The translations under genes were made by a program, and so were the position numbers. The notes below the pieces were generated by a model. That model saw only the letters and a list, made by a program, of their open reading frames with translations, was not told the DNA's origin and ran no database searches. A stretch of DNA of 64,000 nt from Corynebacterium sp. HS2168-gen11 (lineage in GTDB: Bacteria; Actinomycetota; Actinomycetes; Mycobacteriales; Mycobacteriaceae): NCBI RefSeq assembly GCF_024834075.1, contig NZ_JANUXR010000007.1, positions 1-64,000 of the forward strand, read 5' to 3'. Below, in pieces: positions 35,273-44,676 of the stretch (within the stretch, counting starts at the first letter, position 1; each line of letters begins with the position of its first letter).

Positions 35273-36781
35273 ATGGCAGATATCATTCATACCTTCACAT
35301 CAATCATCTGGTCACCGGCACTGGTCTTTTTATGCCTGGCGGCAGGTGTGTATTTCACGCTTGCAACAGGGTTTCTCCAGATCCGCTGCATTCCAGATAT
35401 GCTGCGGCAATTACGAGATGGTGAAAAATCCGACAACGGTGTTTCCTCATTTGAGTCCTTAATGATCTCATTGGCAGGCCGCGTTGGCGTGGGTAATATC
35501 GCAGGCGTTGCCACCGCAATTGCCTTTGGTGGCCCAGGTGCAGTGTTTTGGATGTGGGTTGTTGCCCTTCTTGGTTCTGCAACGAGCTTTGTCGAATGTA
35601 CCCTTGCCCAGATTTATAAAGAGCAAGATCGCGATACCGGCGAATATCGCGGCGGTCCGGCCTACTATATTGAAAAGGCTTATCGACACACCAAAGCTGG
35701 CCCATTTATGAAGGTCTATGGCATCGTATTTGCCGTGGCGATGGTACTTGCCACCTCGTATTTCCTTCCTGGTATTCAGGCCAATGGTGTCGCAGCGGCA
35801 GTAGAAAACGCGTGGAATGTTGATGTTCGAATCACAGGTGTGGTCCTGTCAATTGTGCTTGCCGCAATTGTGATCGGTGGTATTAAGCGCATTGCGAACT
35901 TTGCATCGATGATTGTGCCATTTATGGCGGTGCTGTATATCATTGCCGCAATTGTGATTTTGATTGTGCACTATGATCGCGTCGATGATGTATTCTTGCT
36001 GATCTTCCGTTCTGCATTCGATATGGAATCGGCCTTTTCCGGCATGCTGGGTGTAGCAATTATGTGGGGCGTGAAACGCGGCATTTATTCCAATGAAGCA
36101 GGTCAGGGCACAGGTCCGCAATCCGCTGCCGCCGCAGAAGTTTCACACCCTGCAAAACAAGGCTTTGTCCAAGCCTTTGCGGTGTATATCGATACCTTGT
36201 TCGTTTGCTCAGCTACGGCGTTCATTATCATTTCCACCGATATGTACAAAGTCTTTGCCGGCGAATCTGAAACAGGCGCGGTGCTATATGCCGGCTCCTT
36301 AGACGCTGACGTGGCAGTAGGACCAGGCTTTGTGCAGGCTGGTTTAAATACCGTTGCAGCAGGGATTGGCCCAAGCTTTGTGGCGTTGGCAATTCTGTTG
36401 TTCGCCTTTACGACGATTATCGCGTATTACTACATGGCTGAAACGAACCTTGCGTATTTTAACCGGTGGATTCACAACCGCACGGCACGTCGGGCAGTGA
36501 TTTGGGGCTTGCGTGTGTTGATTATTATCTCGGTCTTAGTAGGTGCGACCACCACCCCTGGTACCGCCTGGGCACTAGGTGATATTGGTGTTGGTATGAC
36601 AGCGTGGCTGAATATTCTTGCCATCTTGTTCTTGCAAATTCCAGCACACAAAGCATTACGGGATTATCAACGCCAAAAGCGTGCTGGAGAAGACCCAGTC
36701 TTTGATCCGGTTGCGCTTGGTATTCGCAATGCAGAGTTTTGGGAAACCTATGCCACTCGGCATCGTGAGCAGGAGTTGTAA
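35273..36781 (+). CDS. Alanine/glycine:cation symporter (AGCS family)
   Basis: 502 residues from the ATG at 35273, preceded by AGGAAGGTTCAAGG; an in-frame ATG at 35231 lacks a ribosome binding site. It has about ten to eleven hydrophobic helices. Family marks are SLAGRVGVGNIAGVATAIAFGGPGAVFWMW near the N-terminus and GIYSNEAGQGTGPQSAAAA in the middle, which contain the sodium and amino-acid sites. It imports alanine, glycine or D-alanine with Na+ or H+. The 265-base AT-rich leader shows no glycine riboswitch that I could recognise. Confidence 0.93.
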   Translation: MADIIHTFTSIIWSPALVFLCLAAGVYFTLATGFLQIRCIPDMLRQLRDGEKSDNGVSSFESLMISLAGRVGVGNIAGVATAIAFGGPGAVFWMWVVALLGSATSFVECTLAQIYKEQDRDTGEYRGGPAYYIEKAYRHTKAGPFMKVYGIVFAVAMVLATSYFLPGIQANGVAAAVENAWNVDVRITGVVLSIVLAAIVIGGIKRIANFASMIVPFMAVLYIIAAIVILIVHYDRVDDVFLLIFRSAFDMESAFSGMLGVAIMWGVKRGIYSNEAGQGTGPQSAAAAEVSHPAKQGFVQAFAVYIDTLFVCSATAFIIISTDMYKVFAGESETGAVLYAGSLDADVAVGPGFVQAGLNTVAAGIGPSFVALAILLFAFTTIIAYYYMAETNLAYFNRWIHNRTARRAVIWGLRVLIIISVLVGATTTPGTAWALGDIGVGMTAWLNILAILFLQIPAHKALRDYQRQKRAGEDPVFDPVALGIRNAEFWETYATRHREQEL

Positions 36782-36791
36782 GGAAATGTAG

Positions 36792-36825
36792 GAACATTCC
36801 CGCACGAAAATGTGTGGGAATGTTC
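36792..36825. terminator. Hairpin at the symporter/RHH convergent junction
   Basis: GAACATTCCCGCAC pairs with GTGTGGGAATGTTC (one mismatch) around a short loop. There is no clear T-run, but its position between two convergent stops suggests it terminates both. Confidence 0.6.
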
Positions 36826-36827
36826 TG

Positions 36828-37031
36828 CTATTCGGCTGAGGTGGTCTTGCGTGGTCGTCCGCGTTTGGGTAATTGACCAAGATCCTTTGGCAGGCGTCCT
36901 TGTGCACGCAGGTTGTCCCGTAGGAGCAGCTCAATCTGGGCGTTCACACTTAAGAGATTTTCTGCCGCGAGACGCGCAATGGCGTCGTAAAGCACAGGAT
37001 CAATGCGCAGTGGAATATTTTTGCGTGCCAT
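36828..37031 (-). CDS. Ribbon-helix-helix (Arc-type) DNA-binding protein
   Basis: 67 residues. KNIPLRIDPVLYDAIARLAAENLLSVNAQIELLLRD has the Arc/MetJ pattern: a beta strand with alternating residues and two helices, with NAQIELLL typical of Arc-like antitoxins and repressors. The basic, Pro/Gly-rich tail (KRGRPRK) is an AT-hook-like sequence. Its ATG overlaps the TAA of the SPFH gene by one base, so the two are co-transcribed. No toxin-like partner is present, so a regulatory role for the pair is more likely than toxin-antitoxin function. Confidence 0.85.
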   Translation of the reverse strand: MARKNIPLRIDPVLYDAIARLAAENLLSVNAQIELLLRDNLRAQGRLPKDLGQLPKRGRPRKTTSAE

Positions 37032-37924
37032 TAGGCGTAAAGACTACCAGTATTGAGCACTGGTTGCGCGGCATTATCCGAGCATAAGACCACCAGTAGG
37101 TTCGACACCATTGCTGCGCGACGTTCAGGATCGAGATCGACAATTTCGCGGCGCTCAAGCTGCTCAAGTGCGCTTTCAACCATTGTGACTGCACCTTCCA
37201 CAATGGTTTCACGAGCGTTGACAATCGCGGCTGCCTGCTGGCGTTGGAGCATTGCCTGTGCAATTTCAGGGGCATAGGACAGCGAGGAAATGCGTGCTTC
37301 AAGAATCTCAATACCTGCCAGTTCTACGCGTTCTGCAACCGCTGATTCCAGTGCGGCACTGACAATATCCGTGCTGCCGCTTAATGATGGAGCTTGGTTT
37401 GCATCGTTGGAATCATATGGGTGAGTGGTTGCGACCTGGCGTAATGCCGATTCTGCTTGGGATTGGATGAACTCATTGACGTCTTCGACGGCGAAAGTTG
37501 CCTTGGCGGTATCAAAAATGCGCCACACAATAATTGAGCCGATATGAATCGGATTGCCGTTGAGGTCATTGACCTTTAACGTGCCGGTTTCGAAGTTACG
37601 AACGCGCAGGCTGGTCTTCGTTGAGGAACGGAATGGCTTAATAAGCAGTAAGCCTTCTGTGCGAACCGTACCTTCGTATTTGCCGAATAGTTGAATGACC
37701 AAGCTTTGGCCAGGCCCGACGATACGCAGCATCGAAGTATAGAAGCCAAATGCGAGTCCCCAGATGCCGATCGCGACAACATAGATTGGGGATGTGATTA
37801 CAAGTGGGATCAGTCCTATTAAGGCGAGTAAAAAGATTCCAAGTCCAATATATGGCAGTGATCCGCCACGTGCCCAGGTGCTGGTTTCGTGAATGGATGT
37901 GGTTGATTGCTCGGTGGTGGTCAT
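37031..37924 (-). CDS. SPFH/band 7 domain membrane protein
   Basis: 297 residues from the ATG at 37924, which has an excellent AAAGGAGGA ribosome binding site. Two hydrophobic segments (YIGLGIFLLALIGLIPLVI, IYVVAIGIWGLAFGFY) precede the band 7 domain (GQSLVIQLFGKYEGTVRTEGLLLIKPF, IVWRIFDTAKATFAVEDV, AGIEILEARISSLSYAPEIAQAMLQRQQA). The Glu/Ala-rich oligomerisation helix follows. Flotillin-like SPFH proteins form membrane-bound rings and organise membrane proteins and proteases. It is co-transcribed with the ribbon-helix-helix gene. Confidence 0.9.
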   Translation of the reverse strand: MTTTEQSTTSIHETSTWARGGSLPYIGLGIFLLALIGLIPLVITSPIYVVAIGIWGLAFGFYTSMLRIVGPGQSLVIQLFGKYEGTVRTEGLLLIKPFRSSTKTSLRVRNFETGTLKVNDLNGNPIHIGSIIVWRIFDTAKATFAVEDVNEFIQSQAESALRQVATTHPYDSNDANQAPSLSGSTDIVSAALESAVAERVELAGIEILEARISSLSYAPEIAQAMLQRQQAAAIVNARETIVEGAVTMVESALEQLERREIVDLDPERRAAMVSNLLVVLCSDNAAQPVLNTGSLYA

Positions 37925-37995
37925 TATATTCCTCCTTTGGGTAAGCATGACCATTTCTGCGTTGTGGCTGGTTGATGCCCGAATACACGCAATAA

Positions 37996-38034
37996 AAAAC
38001 TGATATCACATTAACATAAAGTGATATCAGTTTT
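37996..38034 (-). terminator. Terminator of the LCP gene
   Basis: AAAACTGATATCAC pairs perfectly with GTGATATCAGTTTT (14 bp, 11-base loop). On the minus strand it is followed by TTATTG after a T6 run. It separates the amidase-LCP unit from the SPFH gene. Confidence 0.9.
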
Positions 38035-38110
38035 CAAGAGTGTTCAGCCAAGAAGCCGCAAGGCTTATGGCAGGTAGTGCTGTGCCATAGCGCACCTGCT
38101 CAACACGTGC

Positions 38111-39409
38111 TTAGCGGATGGAATCAAAAAGTGCAGTACTGCCAGCTTCATCCCACAGCACCACGCTGCCAACGTCATAGGTCTCGAATCCAGCAATTGG
38201 TACAGTTTCAGTGCGCAAACCATGACGCATTGCAAATAGCACACGCAGCAGATGCCAGCTGTGATCATGTTCGCCAACAATCACGCTTTTCGCACCAGCA
38301 AATGCCATTGGGAACGCGCGGAACGGATTCAGCAACGTACTTGGCCGAGTTGCGGCATCTACCAGGGCGGATAAGAACTCACGCTGGCGCTGCACGCGAT
38401 CTAAATCCCCTAATGGAGTAGCGCGCGTGCGCACATACCCAAGTGCTGTTGGCCCATTAACCTGTTGGCATCCAGCGCCAATAAACAGATTTGCCAGTGG
38501 ATCTTCCAGCGGCTCAGGTGGGCAAACCTCAATACCACCGACCGCATCAACAACATTTGCTAACCCGCCCATGCCAATTTCAGCATAGTGATCAATATGG
38601 ATGCCTGTTGCTTGTTCCACAGTGCTGACCAGCAATGGCGCACCACCAAAGGTAAAGGCAGCGTTGATCTTGTTCATGCCAAAGCCTGGAATCTCAACAT
38701 AAGAATCGCGCGGCAAAGAAATCAATGTTGCTTGGCCCGTGAGCGGCATATGCAACACCATAATGGTATCGGTGCGCTTGGATCCTAAATCACCACCGGT
38801 ACCAAGGCGCGCGGCCTCATCTTCCGATAAACCCTCACGCGAATCAGAACCCACCAACAACCAGTTGGTGCCACGAGTAGCTGCAATCTGCTGCTCTGGA
38901 AAGGCGGCAACGCGTGGAAAAGCGGTATCGACAAGTACCAGAATCACACCTGCTGCCAGCAGGAATACGACAAACAAGCTGGTGAGTACGAGCAACAACC
39001 GTTTGAAGGGATGTTTGCGTGTCTTCGGAGTTGGCACGCCCGCTCGTTGCTGACCACGGGCACTGCGCTGTGAAGCACTGCGCTGTGAAGTACGCGGTTG
39101 CGGTGCATAGGACTGCGCTGCAGCAGACTGCGTATCTGATTGCTGGAAAGGCTCCCAGCGCAGTTGGTTGCTGCTCGGTTGTGGTGAACGCGGCTGTGGC
39201 TGTGGCTGCTGCTGCGAAAGATGTGACTGTGGCGCATGCGTTCGCGGTGGTTGTTGGCGCGGCTGCACAGCTGATGCTTCACGACGCGGGGTGCGTCGCG
39301 AACGGGCAATACGATCGCGGCGGATCGGCCTGCCGAGTTTATCGACAATGGGATTGCCGTGTGCGTCGTAAAGCAAATTGTCGTCACGAAACGGGTCTTT
39401 CGAACTCAT
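38111..39409 (-). CDS. LytR-CpsA-Psr (LCP) family cell-wall ligase
   Basis: About 432 residues from the ATG at 39409 (MSSKDPFRDDN; GAGGG just upstream). A cytoplasmic N-terminus of about 115 residues, rich in Arg, Gln, Pro and Ser, precedes one membrane helix (LLLVLTSLFVVFLLAAGVILVLV). The LCP domain has NWLLVGSDSREG, the arginines SLPRDSYVEIPG for pyrophosphate binding, KINAAFTFGG, and the late GYVRTRATPLGDLDRVQRQREFL. LCP enzymes attach arabinogalactan to peptidoglycan in mycolata. It follows the amidase gene by 52 bases on the same strand. Confidence 0.93.
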   Translation of the reverse strand: MSSKDPFRDDNLLYDAHGNPIVDKLGRPIRRDRIARSRRTPRREASAVQPRQQPPRTHAPQSHLSQQQPQPQPRSPQPSSNQLRWEPFQQSDTQSAAAQSYAPQPRTSQRSASQRSARGQQRAGVPTPKTRKHPFKRLLLVLTSLFVVFLLAAGVILVLVDTAFPRVAAFPEQQIAATRGTNWLLVGSDSREGLSEDEAARLGTGGDLGSKRTDTIMVLHMPLTGQATLISLPRDSYVEIPGFGMNKINAAFTFGGAPLLVSTVEQATGIHIDHYAEIGMGGLANVVDAVGGIEVCPPEPLEDPLANLFIGAGCQQVNGPTALGYVRTRATPLGDLDRVQRQREFLSALVDAATRPSTLLNPFRAFPMAFAGAKSVIVGEHDHSWHLLRVLFAMRHGLRTETVPIAGFETYDVGSVVLWDEAGSTALFDSIR

Positions 39410-39461
39410 GCCCTCAAGCGTAGTAGGTCTTGGAGTATTCAGACAGTGCAACGGCAGGATT

Positions 39462-40619
39462 TTACTTTTGAAGCGGAGCATCCAAGCAGGTGGCTAAGGC
39501 AAATAATTCTGCGCTGTCGATACGCAAGGCCGCGAGCTGGATCGAGGTATATGGCGAGCTCACAGGCATGCTCAGCGCGGCATCGCCAGACATATTAAAC
39601 ATGGTGGCCCAGGGAGTCCATTGGGTTTGGGTATAAAAATCTTCGGCAGGATCCAGGGACGAGAAATAGCCAATTGGTGGCGGATCGAAGGCTAATGTTG
39701 GGCAGAGCAGCACATCACAATCCCAGGCAGCACGCAATTGCGCGTGCACACTGAAGAATTCTTCCATTGCAGTTGCAACCTGATGTGGACGCAACCGGCG
39801 GCCAGTCTCGCGTAACCAATCAACCAGCGGAGATGCTTCTCCAGAAATCTTGCGCGCACGATACGCCAAGAGTGTATGGAACGCTGCAAACGGCGCTGGT
39901 CCGTACGGTGGCTGCACGGTGGTAATGGTATGGCCATGAGCCGCTAATGTGGTGGCGGCATATTCCAGGGCATCAAGATAATGGGTGGCAACTTCAACCG
40001 GGGCATGGACTGGAGTTGCGAGGACTCCGATGCGAAGTGGTCGAAGCTTGGCAGGTGGGGTAATAGTGTGCAAGAACGCGGCATCGGCAAGCGTGGCGGT
40101 AATAAAGCCTTGGGCAACGGGATTCGCACCGGTAGTATCGTGAGCCGGCTTAAAACCGATCATGCCGGTGCACGCAGCAGGAACTCGAATTGATCCTCCA
40201 CCATCAGAGGCATGTGCTGCTCGCACGAGCCCTCGGGCAACCGCAACTGCTGCACCACCGGATGATCCACCAGGAGTATGCCCTGGCCACAAGGGATTTT
40301 CTGGATGAGCCTGCCCAACGGGTTCGGTGTAGGCAGAAAGCCCAAGCTCGGAAGTGGCCGTTTTCCCTGGGACATACGCACCTTGTTGCTGGTACGCAGC
40401 GATGAATGGGTCAGTTTTGTGGGCCAGGCGGCGTCGAGAAGCATTGCCAAAGCTGGTTGGCATGCCGGCAACATCGCTGAGGTCTTTGGCAGGAATAATC
40501 CAGCCGCTGAGTCTGCCGGTTTGAGGTGGCTGCGCGGTTGGATCGAGGTAGCTAAATCCGTGCTCAGCAGGGCTCAGTTGTAAGATGCGATGCCAGAAAG
40601 TGGAAACGTCGACGTCCAT
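39462..40619 (-). CDS. Amidase-signature family enzyme
   Basis: 385 residues, short for the family (450-500). The Ser-cisSer-Lys triad is present: K in [10 protein letters not shown], the first serine in [12 protein letters not shown], and the second in [14 protein letters not shown]. The N-terminal region is compact and the C-terminal substrate-binding part is reduced. The family hydrolyses amides, from acetamide-type compounds to Glu-tRNA intermediates. The lack of gatB and gatC nearby and the short length argue against GatA. Substrate unknown. Confidence 0.88.
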   Translation of the reverse strand: MDVDVSTFWHRILQLSPAEHGFSYLDPTAQPPQTGRLSGWIIPAKDLSDVAGMPTSFGNASRRRLAHKTDPFIAAYQQQGAYVPGKTATSELGLSAYTEPVGQAHPENPLWPGHTPGGSSGGAAVAVARGLVRAAHASDGGGSIRVPAACTGMIGFKPAHDTTGANPVAQGFITATLADAAFLHTITPPAKLRPLRIGVLATPVHAPVEVATHYLDALEYAATTLAAHGHTITTVQPPYGPAPFAAFHTLLAYRARKISGEASPLVDWLRETGRRLRPHQVATAMEEFFSVHAQLRAAWDCDVLLCPTLAFDPPPIGYFSSLDPAEDFYTQTQWTPWATMFNMSGDAALSMPVSSPYTSIQLAALRIDSAELFALATCLDAPLQK

Positions 40620-40662
40620 GATGCCTTAAGAATACCTGCCAAAGCGGTTAAGCTTGAAGCCT

Positions 40663-41721
40663 ATGAGCACTCGCATTGCATATTTAGGCCCGCAAGGAAC
40701 GTTTACGGAAGCTGCACTCTGGCAGTTTGTGTCGCAAGGGGGAATCCAGGCGCGCAAACATGTTGATGGTATATGCGTGCTTGACGACGCTGACGGTGGT
40801 GCTGGTCGTGATGCTGCCGCGATCGTCGTGCCGGTGCCGGTGACTAGCCCGCAGGAAGCGATTGACGCTGTGCGAAATGGGCGTGCTGATTACGCGTGTG
40901 TGGCGATTGAAAACTCTGTTGATGGCCCAGTTACGCCTACTTTTGATGCCTTAGCCAGTGGTTTTCTGGCACCAGAATCTCAAGGCGCCGCACCAGGCGG
41001 TGCATCGGAAGCCCACGGCGGCGTGCAAATCTATGCAGAATTGGATCTTGAGATTCGCTTTGCGATAATGGTTCGCCCAGGCACTACCTATGCGCAATGC
41101 CGGACTATCAGCACCCATCCTGTGGCCTATCAGCAGGTCAAAGGCTGGTTGGCGCAACATATTCCAGAACATGAATTTGTGCCAGCATCCTCGAATGCGG
41201 CAGCAGCTGGATTAGTAGCACAAGGGCAAGTCGATATTGCTGCAGCACCAGCCCCTGCTGCTTACTTGCATGGTTTGGAAATTCTGGCTGATCAGATCGC
41301 AGATAACGCCCAAGCTCGCACGAGATTTGTGCTCGTTGGTCCGACTGGAACAGTGCCACCACGAACAGGTCATGATCGAACAGCGGTGGTATTTACACTC
41401 AAAAATGAGCCAGGTTCGCTCGTTACGGCACTGACCGAATTTGCAGTCCGTGGTGTTGATCTTTCGCGAATTGAATCTCGCCCAATACAGCAAGGATTGG
41501 GAACCTATAGATTCCATGTTGATTTACATGGTCATATTCACGACGCGCTGGTAGCGGAAGCTTTGCAAGCGTTATATGTGCGCTGCGAGAATATGACCTT
41601 TTTAGGGTCTTGGCCTGCAGGTTCGCATGATGTGGTACCGCCTTCAGGAGTGGATCACAAGCGCTATCAACGCGCCCAGGAGTGGGTAAGTTTCCACCAA
41701 GGCACTCATCCAATTGCGTAG
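40663..41721 (+). CDS. pheA: Prephenate dehydratase
   Basis: 352 residues from the ATG at 40663 (MSTRIAYLGPQGTFTEAAL). The catalytic domain has ADYACVAIENSVDGPVTPTFD and ISTHPVAYQQVKGWL. The C-terminal ACT domain contains NEPGSLVTALTEFAVRGVDLSRIESRP, where GALV/ESRP-type motifs bind phenylalanine for feedback inhibition. It converts prephenate to phenylpyruvate. Two insertions, a Gly/Asp-rich one near residue 42 and a Gly/Ala-rich one near 110, make it longer than the usual 310-320. The following mutase gene is the Rv3837c counterpart. Confidence 0.95.
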   Translation: MSTRIAYLGPQGTFTEAALWQFVSQGGIQARKHVDGICVLDDADGGAGRDAAAIVVPVPVTSPQEAIDAVRNGRADYACVAIENSVDGPVTPTFDALASGFLAPESQGAAPGGASEAHGGVQIYAELDLEIRFAIMVRPGTTYAQCRTISTHPVAYQQVKGWLAQHIPEHEFVPASSNAAAAGLVAQGQVDIAAAPAPAAYLHGLEILADQIADNAQARTRFVLVGPTGTVPPRTGHDRTAVVFTLKNEPGSLVTALTEFAVRGVDLSRIESRPIQQGLGTYRFHVDLHGHIHDALVAEALQALYVRCENMTFLGSWPAGSHDVVPPSGVDHKRYQRAQEWVSFHQGTHPIA

Positions 41722-41781
41722 GGCTGTAAGATAAAACAATACTTCTGTGAAGCTTTGCTGCACTGTGCCAAAGGAGACATA

Positions 41782-42468
41782 ATGACTGGACGAATCTTTG
41801 TGATGCGTCATGGTAGGACCCACTCAAATGCCGGGGCATATTTTGATACCGTGCCGCCAGGAGCTGAATTAACAGTAATTGGTCGCGATCAAGCAATCGC
41901 AGGTGGACGTACCTTGGCCACCTTAACGTCGAATCTTGGGCGCGCAATTTCTTCTGTCGCGTTACGTGCGCAGCAAACCATGCTGTTGGCAGTAACCGCC
42001 TATGAAGGCCGCAATCTTGATGCACCAGGTGTGGGGCTCTATGACACCGACATGGAAGTTGTCACCGGCATCCACGAGATGGCAGCGGGCAATTTGGAAA
42101 AGCGTAATGATCCAGCTGCTCAAGCAAACTATTCGGAAGCGCTTGATGGTTGGCTGCAGCGTTCCTTAACCGCACGGATGGGCGATGGGGAAACCGGCGC
42201 TGATCTGCTACAACGAGCAGTTCCGGTACTTGAGCAGTGCGCTGCGTACTGCCGCGAAACTGGTCGGGATATCTTAGTTGTCTCCCATGGTGCAGCTATT
42301 CGTATGTTAGGCGCACACGGCACCGATATTTCCGATGAGATTTTACAGTCGCTGTATATTGCCAACGGTTCTCTCGCAATTTTCGAACCAACCGGCGACT
42401 TCGGTGCTTGGCATTGCGCACGTTGGGCAGATGTTGATCTCGATGAGCACGGGCAGCGCCGGGTATAA
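41782..42468 (+). CDS. Histidine phosphatase / phosphoglycerate mutase-like protein
   Basis: 228 residues; AAGGAG lies 7 bases before the ATG. The phosphohistidine motif is FVMRHGRTHSN, the paired histidine is in VVSHGAAIRML, and the acidic catalytic residue is in the GIHEMAAGN region. The family includes cofactor-dependent mutases and broad phosphatases. The gene after pheA is called gpm2 in M. tuberculosis, but a glycolytic role is not proven. It is probably co-transcribed with pheA (60-base gap). Confidence 0.9.
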   Translation: MTGRIFVMRHGRTHSNAGAYFDTVPPGAELTVIGRDQAIAGGRTLATLTSNLGRAISSVALRAQQTMLLAVTAYEGRNLDAPGVGLYDTDMEVVTGIHEMAAGNLEKRNDPAAQANYSEALDGWLQRSLTARMGDGETGADLLQRAVPVLEQCAAYCRETGRDILVVSHGAAIRMLGAHGTDISDEILQSLYIANGSLAIFEPTGDFGAWHCARWADVDLDEHGQRRV

Positions 42469-42521
42469 GCCAGAATGTCGGGTGAGCGTGACGACGCCGC
42501 CACGTCCTGTATTCCCCTCGA

Positions 42522-42549
42522 AGGGCAGCAAGTACACGCTGCCCTTTTT
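42522..42549 (+). terminator. Terminator of the pheA-mutase operon
   Basis: AGGGCAGC pairs perfectly with GCTGCCCT around AAGTACAC, followed by T5. Confidence 0.9.
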
Positions 42550-42788
42550 CTATGCATGAGGAAAATATTGGCGCTGAAAAAACTGCGGGCAGGTGAAGAT
42601 CAATCCTAGGAGCAGAGGCATACCCATCAAAACCCTATTAAGGAAATCGGTGGGTTTGCGCAGCTAGAGGTTGTGCCTGCTGGTAAGCGTCGAGAAGCAT
42701 CCGGCTTGCGAGTGTGAGCGTGTGCGGTATTGCGATACCTGCGAGCAGGCAGTGTGAGGTGCAGCCGCTATACGCTCACAACCTGCAA
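42550..42788. other. Noncoding region carrying both enriched motifs
   Basis: No gene. It contains CCTATTAAGG at 42634-42643 and CGTCGAGAAGC at 42688-42698 within 65 bases, and a small palindrome GGTATTGCGATACC at about 42726. Confidence 0.5.
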
Positions 42789-43826
42789 TTACTGCGGTGC
42801 TGGCGCATCAACTTTTTCGAGTTCCTCCGGATTCACAATTGGCTGACGCTCAGGACGCTGCTCCGGTGGATTGCCATTGATGGTGAAGGTTTCTTTCGCG
42901 GATCCTTGTAATTCTCCCAGCGTTGGACCTTGCTCGCCGTTGATTGGGAAGTTAATAAAGCAGTTCACCGAGTGCGAACCACCTGCCCAAGAGTTCGAGG
43001 TAATCGTGGTCCAGAATGGCTTTAAGGTGGAATAGTACAAAGCGTCGTCGCTGCCTAAGTATTCACGTGCGGCAACGGTACAGGCTTTTTGCAAATGTGC
43101 ATCTTGCATCTCAACGGTTGGTACGACGTCGCTAAACACTGGCAAGAGATCTAATACTGCCGTTACCTCTAATTGGTGTGGCTTGGAGCATTCTACAGTT
43201 GCTGGATTCGCCGCTGCATCAAGTGCAAGACAGGTGCCTTGTTCGAAGATGCGAGATTGATCTTGATCAATTGCGCGACCCTTCGTGGTAATAACCTTTC
43301 CCTCACCGTCAGTGACCTGCAGACCGCAGAGTAACGTGCGATCGCCATTTTGCCAGAATTCCTCTGGCGGCAAGATCGTGGCAATGGAATATTTACCAAA
43401 GCTATCAAAGGTACTGTTTAAGTACTCTTGAGTCGGCGCTGAGCATAATTCTTCGCGTAACTGTGCTTGGCGGCCCAACGTTGGCAATGGTGCATGCTCA
43501 GCAAATTCACTGGTTGGGAATAGTCCTAAGTCTTCGCGCGAGGTGATTTCAAATCGGTGAGGTGAAGCGCAGTCAGTTTGCTGCACATTTGTTGGAACAT
43601 CGCCGTTATAATCCCATGTCAGACAGTCACCTTTGGCGGCCGAAATAAAAGAAATCGCTGGTTTTGCAACTGCTGTGGTGGTTGTAACTGGGGCGCTTGG
43701 CACAACGACGTCAGCTGGCTGGGAATGGAGTGCATACACATACGATCCAACACCAACTGCTCCACATAAGATTGCGACTAAGAAAATGCGAATCACCAAA
43801 GGCGAACGCCAAGAACTACGTTTCAT
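42789..43826 (-). CDS. Septum-formation family membrane protein (Rv3835 type)
   Basis: 345 residues. One N-terminal membrane helix (VIRIFLVAILCGAVGVGSYVYAL) precedes a Pro/Thr/Val linker and two related domains of about 110 residues. Each has a GDCLTWD- or GTCLALD-type cysteine motif followed by CASPHRFEIT or CSKPHQLEVT. Six or more paired cysteines suggest disulfides outside the membrane. This is the septum formation protein family (PF13845-like) of actinobacteria; the biochemical role is not known. The end is Pro/Glu-rich. It lies beside the GntR regulator and serS as in M. tuberculosis. Confidence 0.85.
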   Translation of the reverse strand: MKRSSWRSPLVIRIFLVAILCGAVGVGSYVYALHSQPADVVVPSAPVTTTTAVAKPAISFISAAKGDCLTWDYNGDVPTNVQQTDCASPHRFEITSREDLGLFPTSEFAEHAPLPTLGRQAQLREELCSAPTQEYLNSTFDSFGKYSIATILPPEEFWQNGDRTLLCGLQVTDGEGKVITTKGRAIDQDQSRIFEQGTCLALDAAANPATVECSKPHQLEVTAVLDLLPVFSDVVPTVEMQDAHLQKACTVAAREYLGSDDALYYSTLKPFWTTITSNSWAGGSHSVNCFINFPINGEQGPTLGELQGSAKETFTINGNPPEQRPERQPIVNPEELEKVDAPAPQ

Positions 43827-43833
43827 TCCTCTA

Positions 43834-44583
43834 TCATGCCTTAGTAATTAAGGTGCGTAAAGCATAGCGATCAGTGCGATAGAGCGATGAACACCACTCG
43901 ATTGGGCGATCGTGACTGGTCGCAAGGCGAATTACTTTCAGAAGTGGGCACCCGACTTCGACGTCGAGAAGTTGCGCTTCGTGTGGGTTTGCCGCAACCG
44001 CAGTAATGATTTGCTCGGCATTATCAATGGTCACGTTGTAGGTGTTTTCAAGAATTGAGTAGACCGACTGATATACGGCGTTTTCGAGCAGATTCGGGGC
44101 AAAGGTGGAGTTGTACCAGCCGTCATCGATGCACAGTGGTTGGTTATTGCCAAGCCGCAGGCGAATCAAGTGCGTGTGGTACTCATGTTCATTGGTGTGG
44201 AAGAAATGCGTGACATCGTGCGGTGCTTGAGACCAGGCAGAAGACAAGATTTTGGAGGTCGATTCGACGTTTTGCGCGGCCATTTCGTCGGAAAAACTGG
44301 CTAAGTGCAGTCGTGCCACCAGCGGTGAATGTACCACAAATGTGCCTTTGCCGCGGGCACGACGCAGTTTGCCGCTGGCAACAAGATCACCGATTGCGCG
44401 ACGAACGGTAATGCGGCTGACTCCGTATTGTTCCTCAAGCGCTCGTTCGCCTGGGAGCATATCACCTGGTTTAAGGTGGTTATCAACAAGATCATCAAGG
44501 ATTTCCCTGAGTTGTTGGTGTTTCGGAGTCTGCTTTCCGTCAGTCAGGGATCTGGCGGTCTCATCCAGCTTCGGGTCGCCCAT
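43834..44583 (-). CDS. GntR-family regulator, HutC subfamily (UTRA domain)
   Basis: 249 residues. The N-terminal winged helix has [59 protein letters not shown] in segments typical of GntR. The remaining 165 residues form a UTRA ligand domain (the final block is [16 protein letters not shown]). HutC-type regulators sense sugars, sugar phosphates or histidine-pathway compounds. No catabolic genes are adjacent, so the ligand is unknown. It is divergent from serS with a 93-base shared promoter region, and seven bases separate it from the septum-formation gene. Confidence 0.92.
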   Translation of the reverse strand: MGDPKLDETARSLTDGKQTPKHQQLREILDDLVDNHLKPGDMLPGERALEEQYGVSRITVRRAIGDLVASGKLRRARGKGTFVVHSPLVARLHLASFSDEMAAQNVESTSKILSSAWSQAPHDVTHFFHTNEHEYHTHLIRLRLGNNQPLCIDDGWYNSTFAPNLLENAVYQSVYSILENTYNVTIDNAEQIITAVAANPHEAQLLDVEVGCPLLKVIRLATSHDRPIEWCSSLYRTDRYALRTLITKA

Positions 44584-44676
44584 AGCTTCTATTCTAACGC
44601 CATAGTGGTAATAACCAGTAGTGTTTTTGGCAATTTATTTGAGTTTTTGTGCAATTCATACGGTAGCCTAAGAAGG

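Noticed and set aside
36828-37924. The SPFH/RHH pair as a toxin-antitoxin system
   Set aside because: The partner is a 297-residue band 7 protein with membrane segments, not a toxin-like protein.
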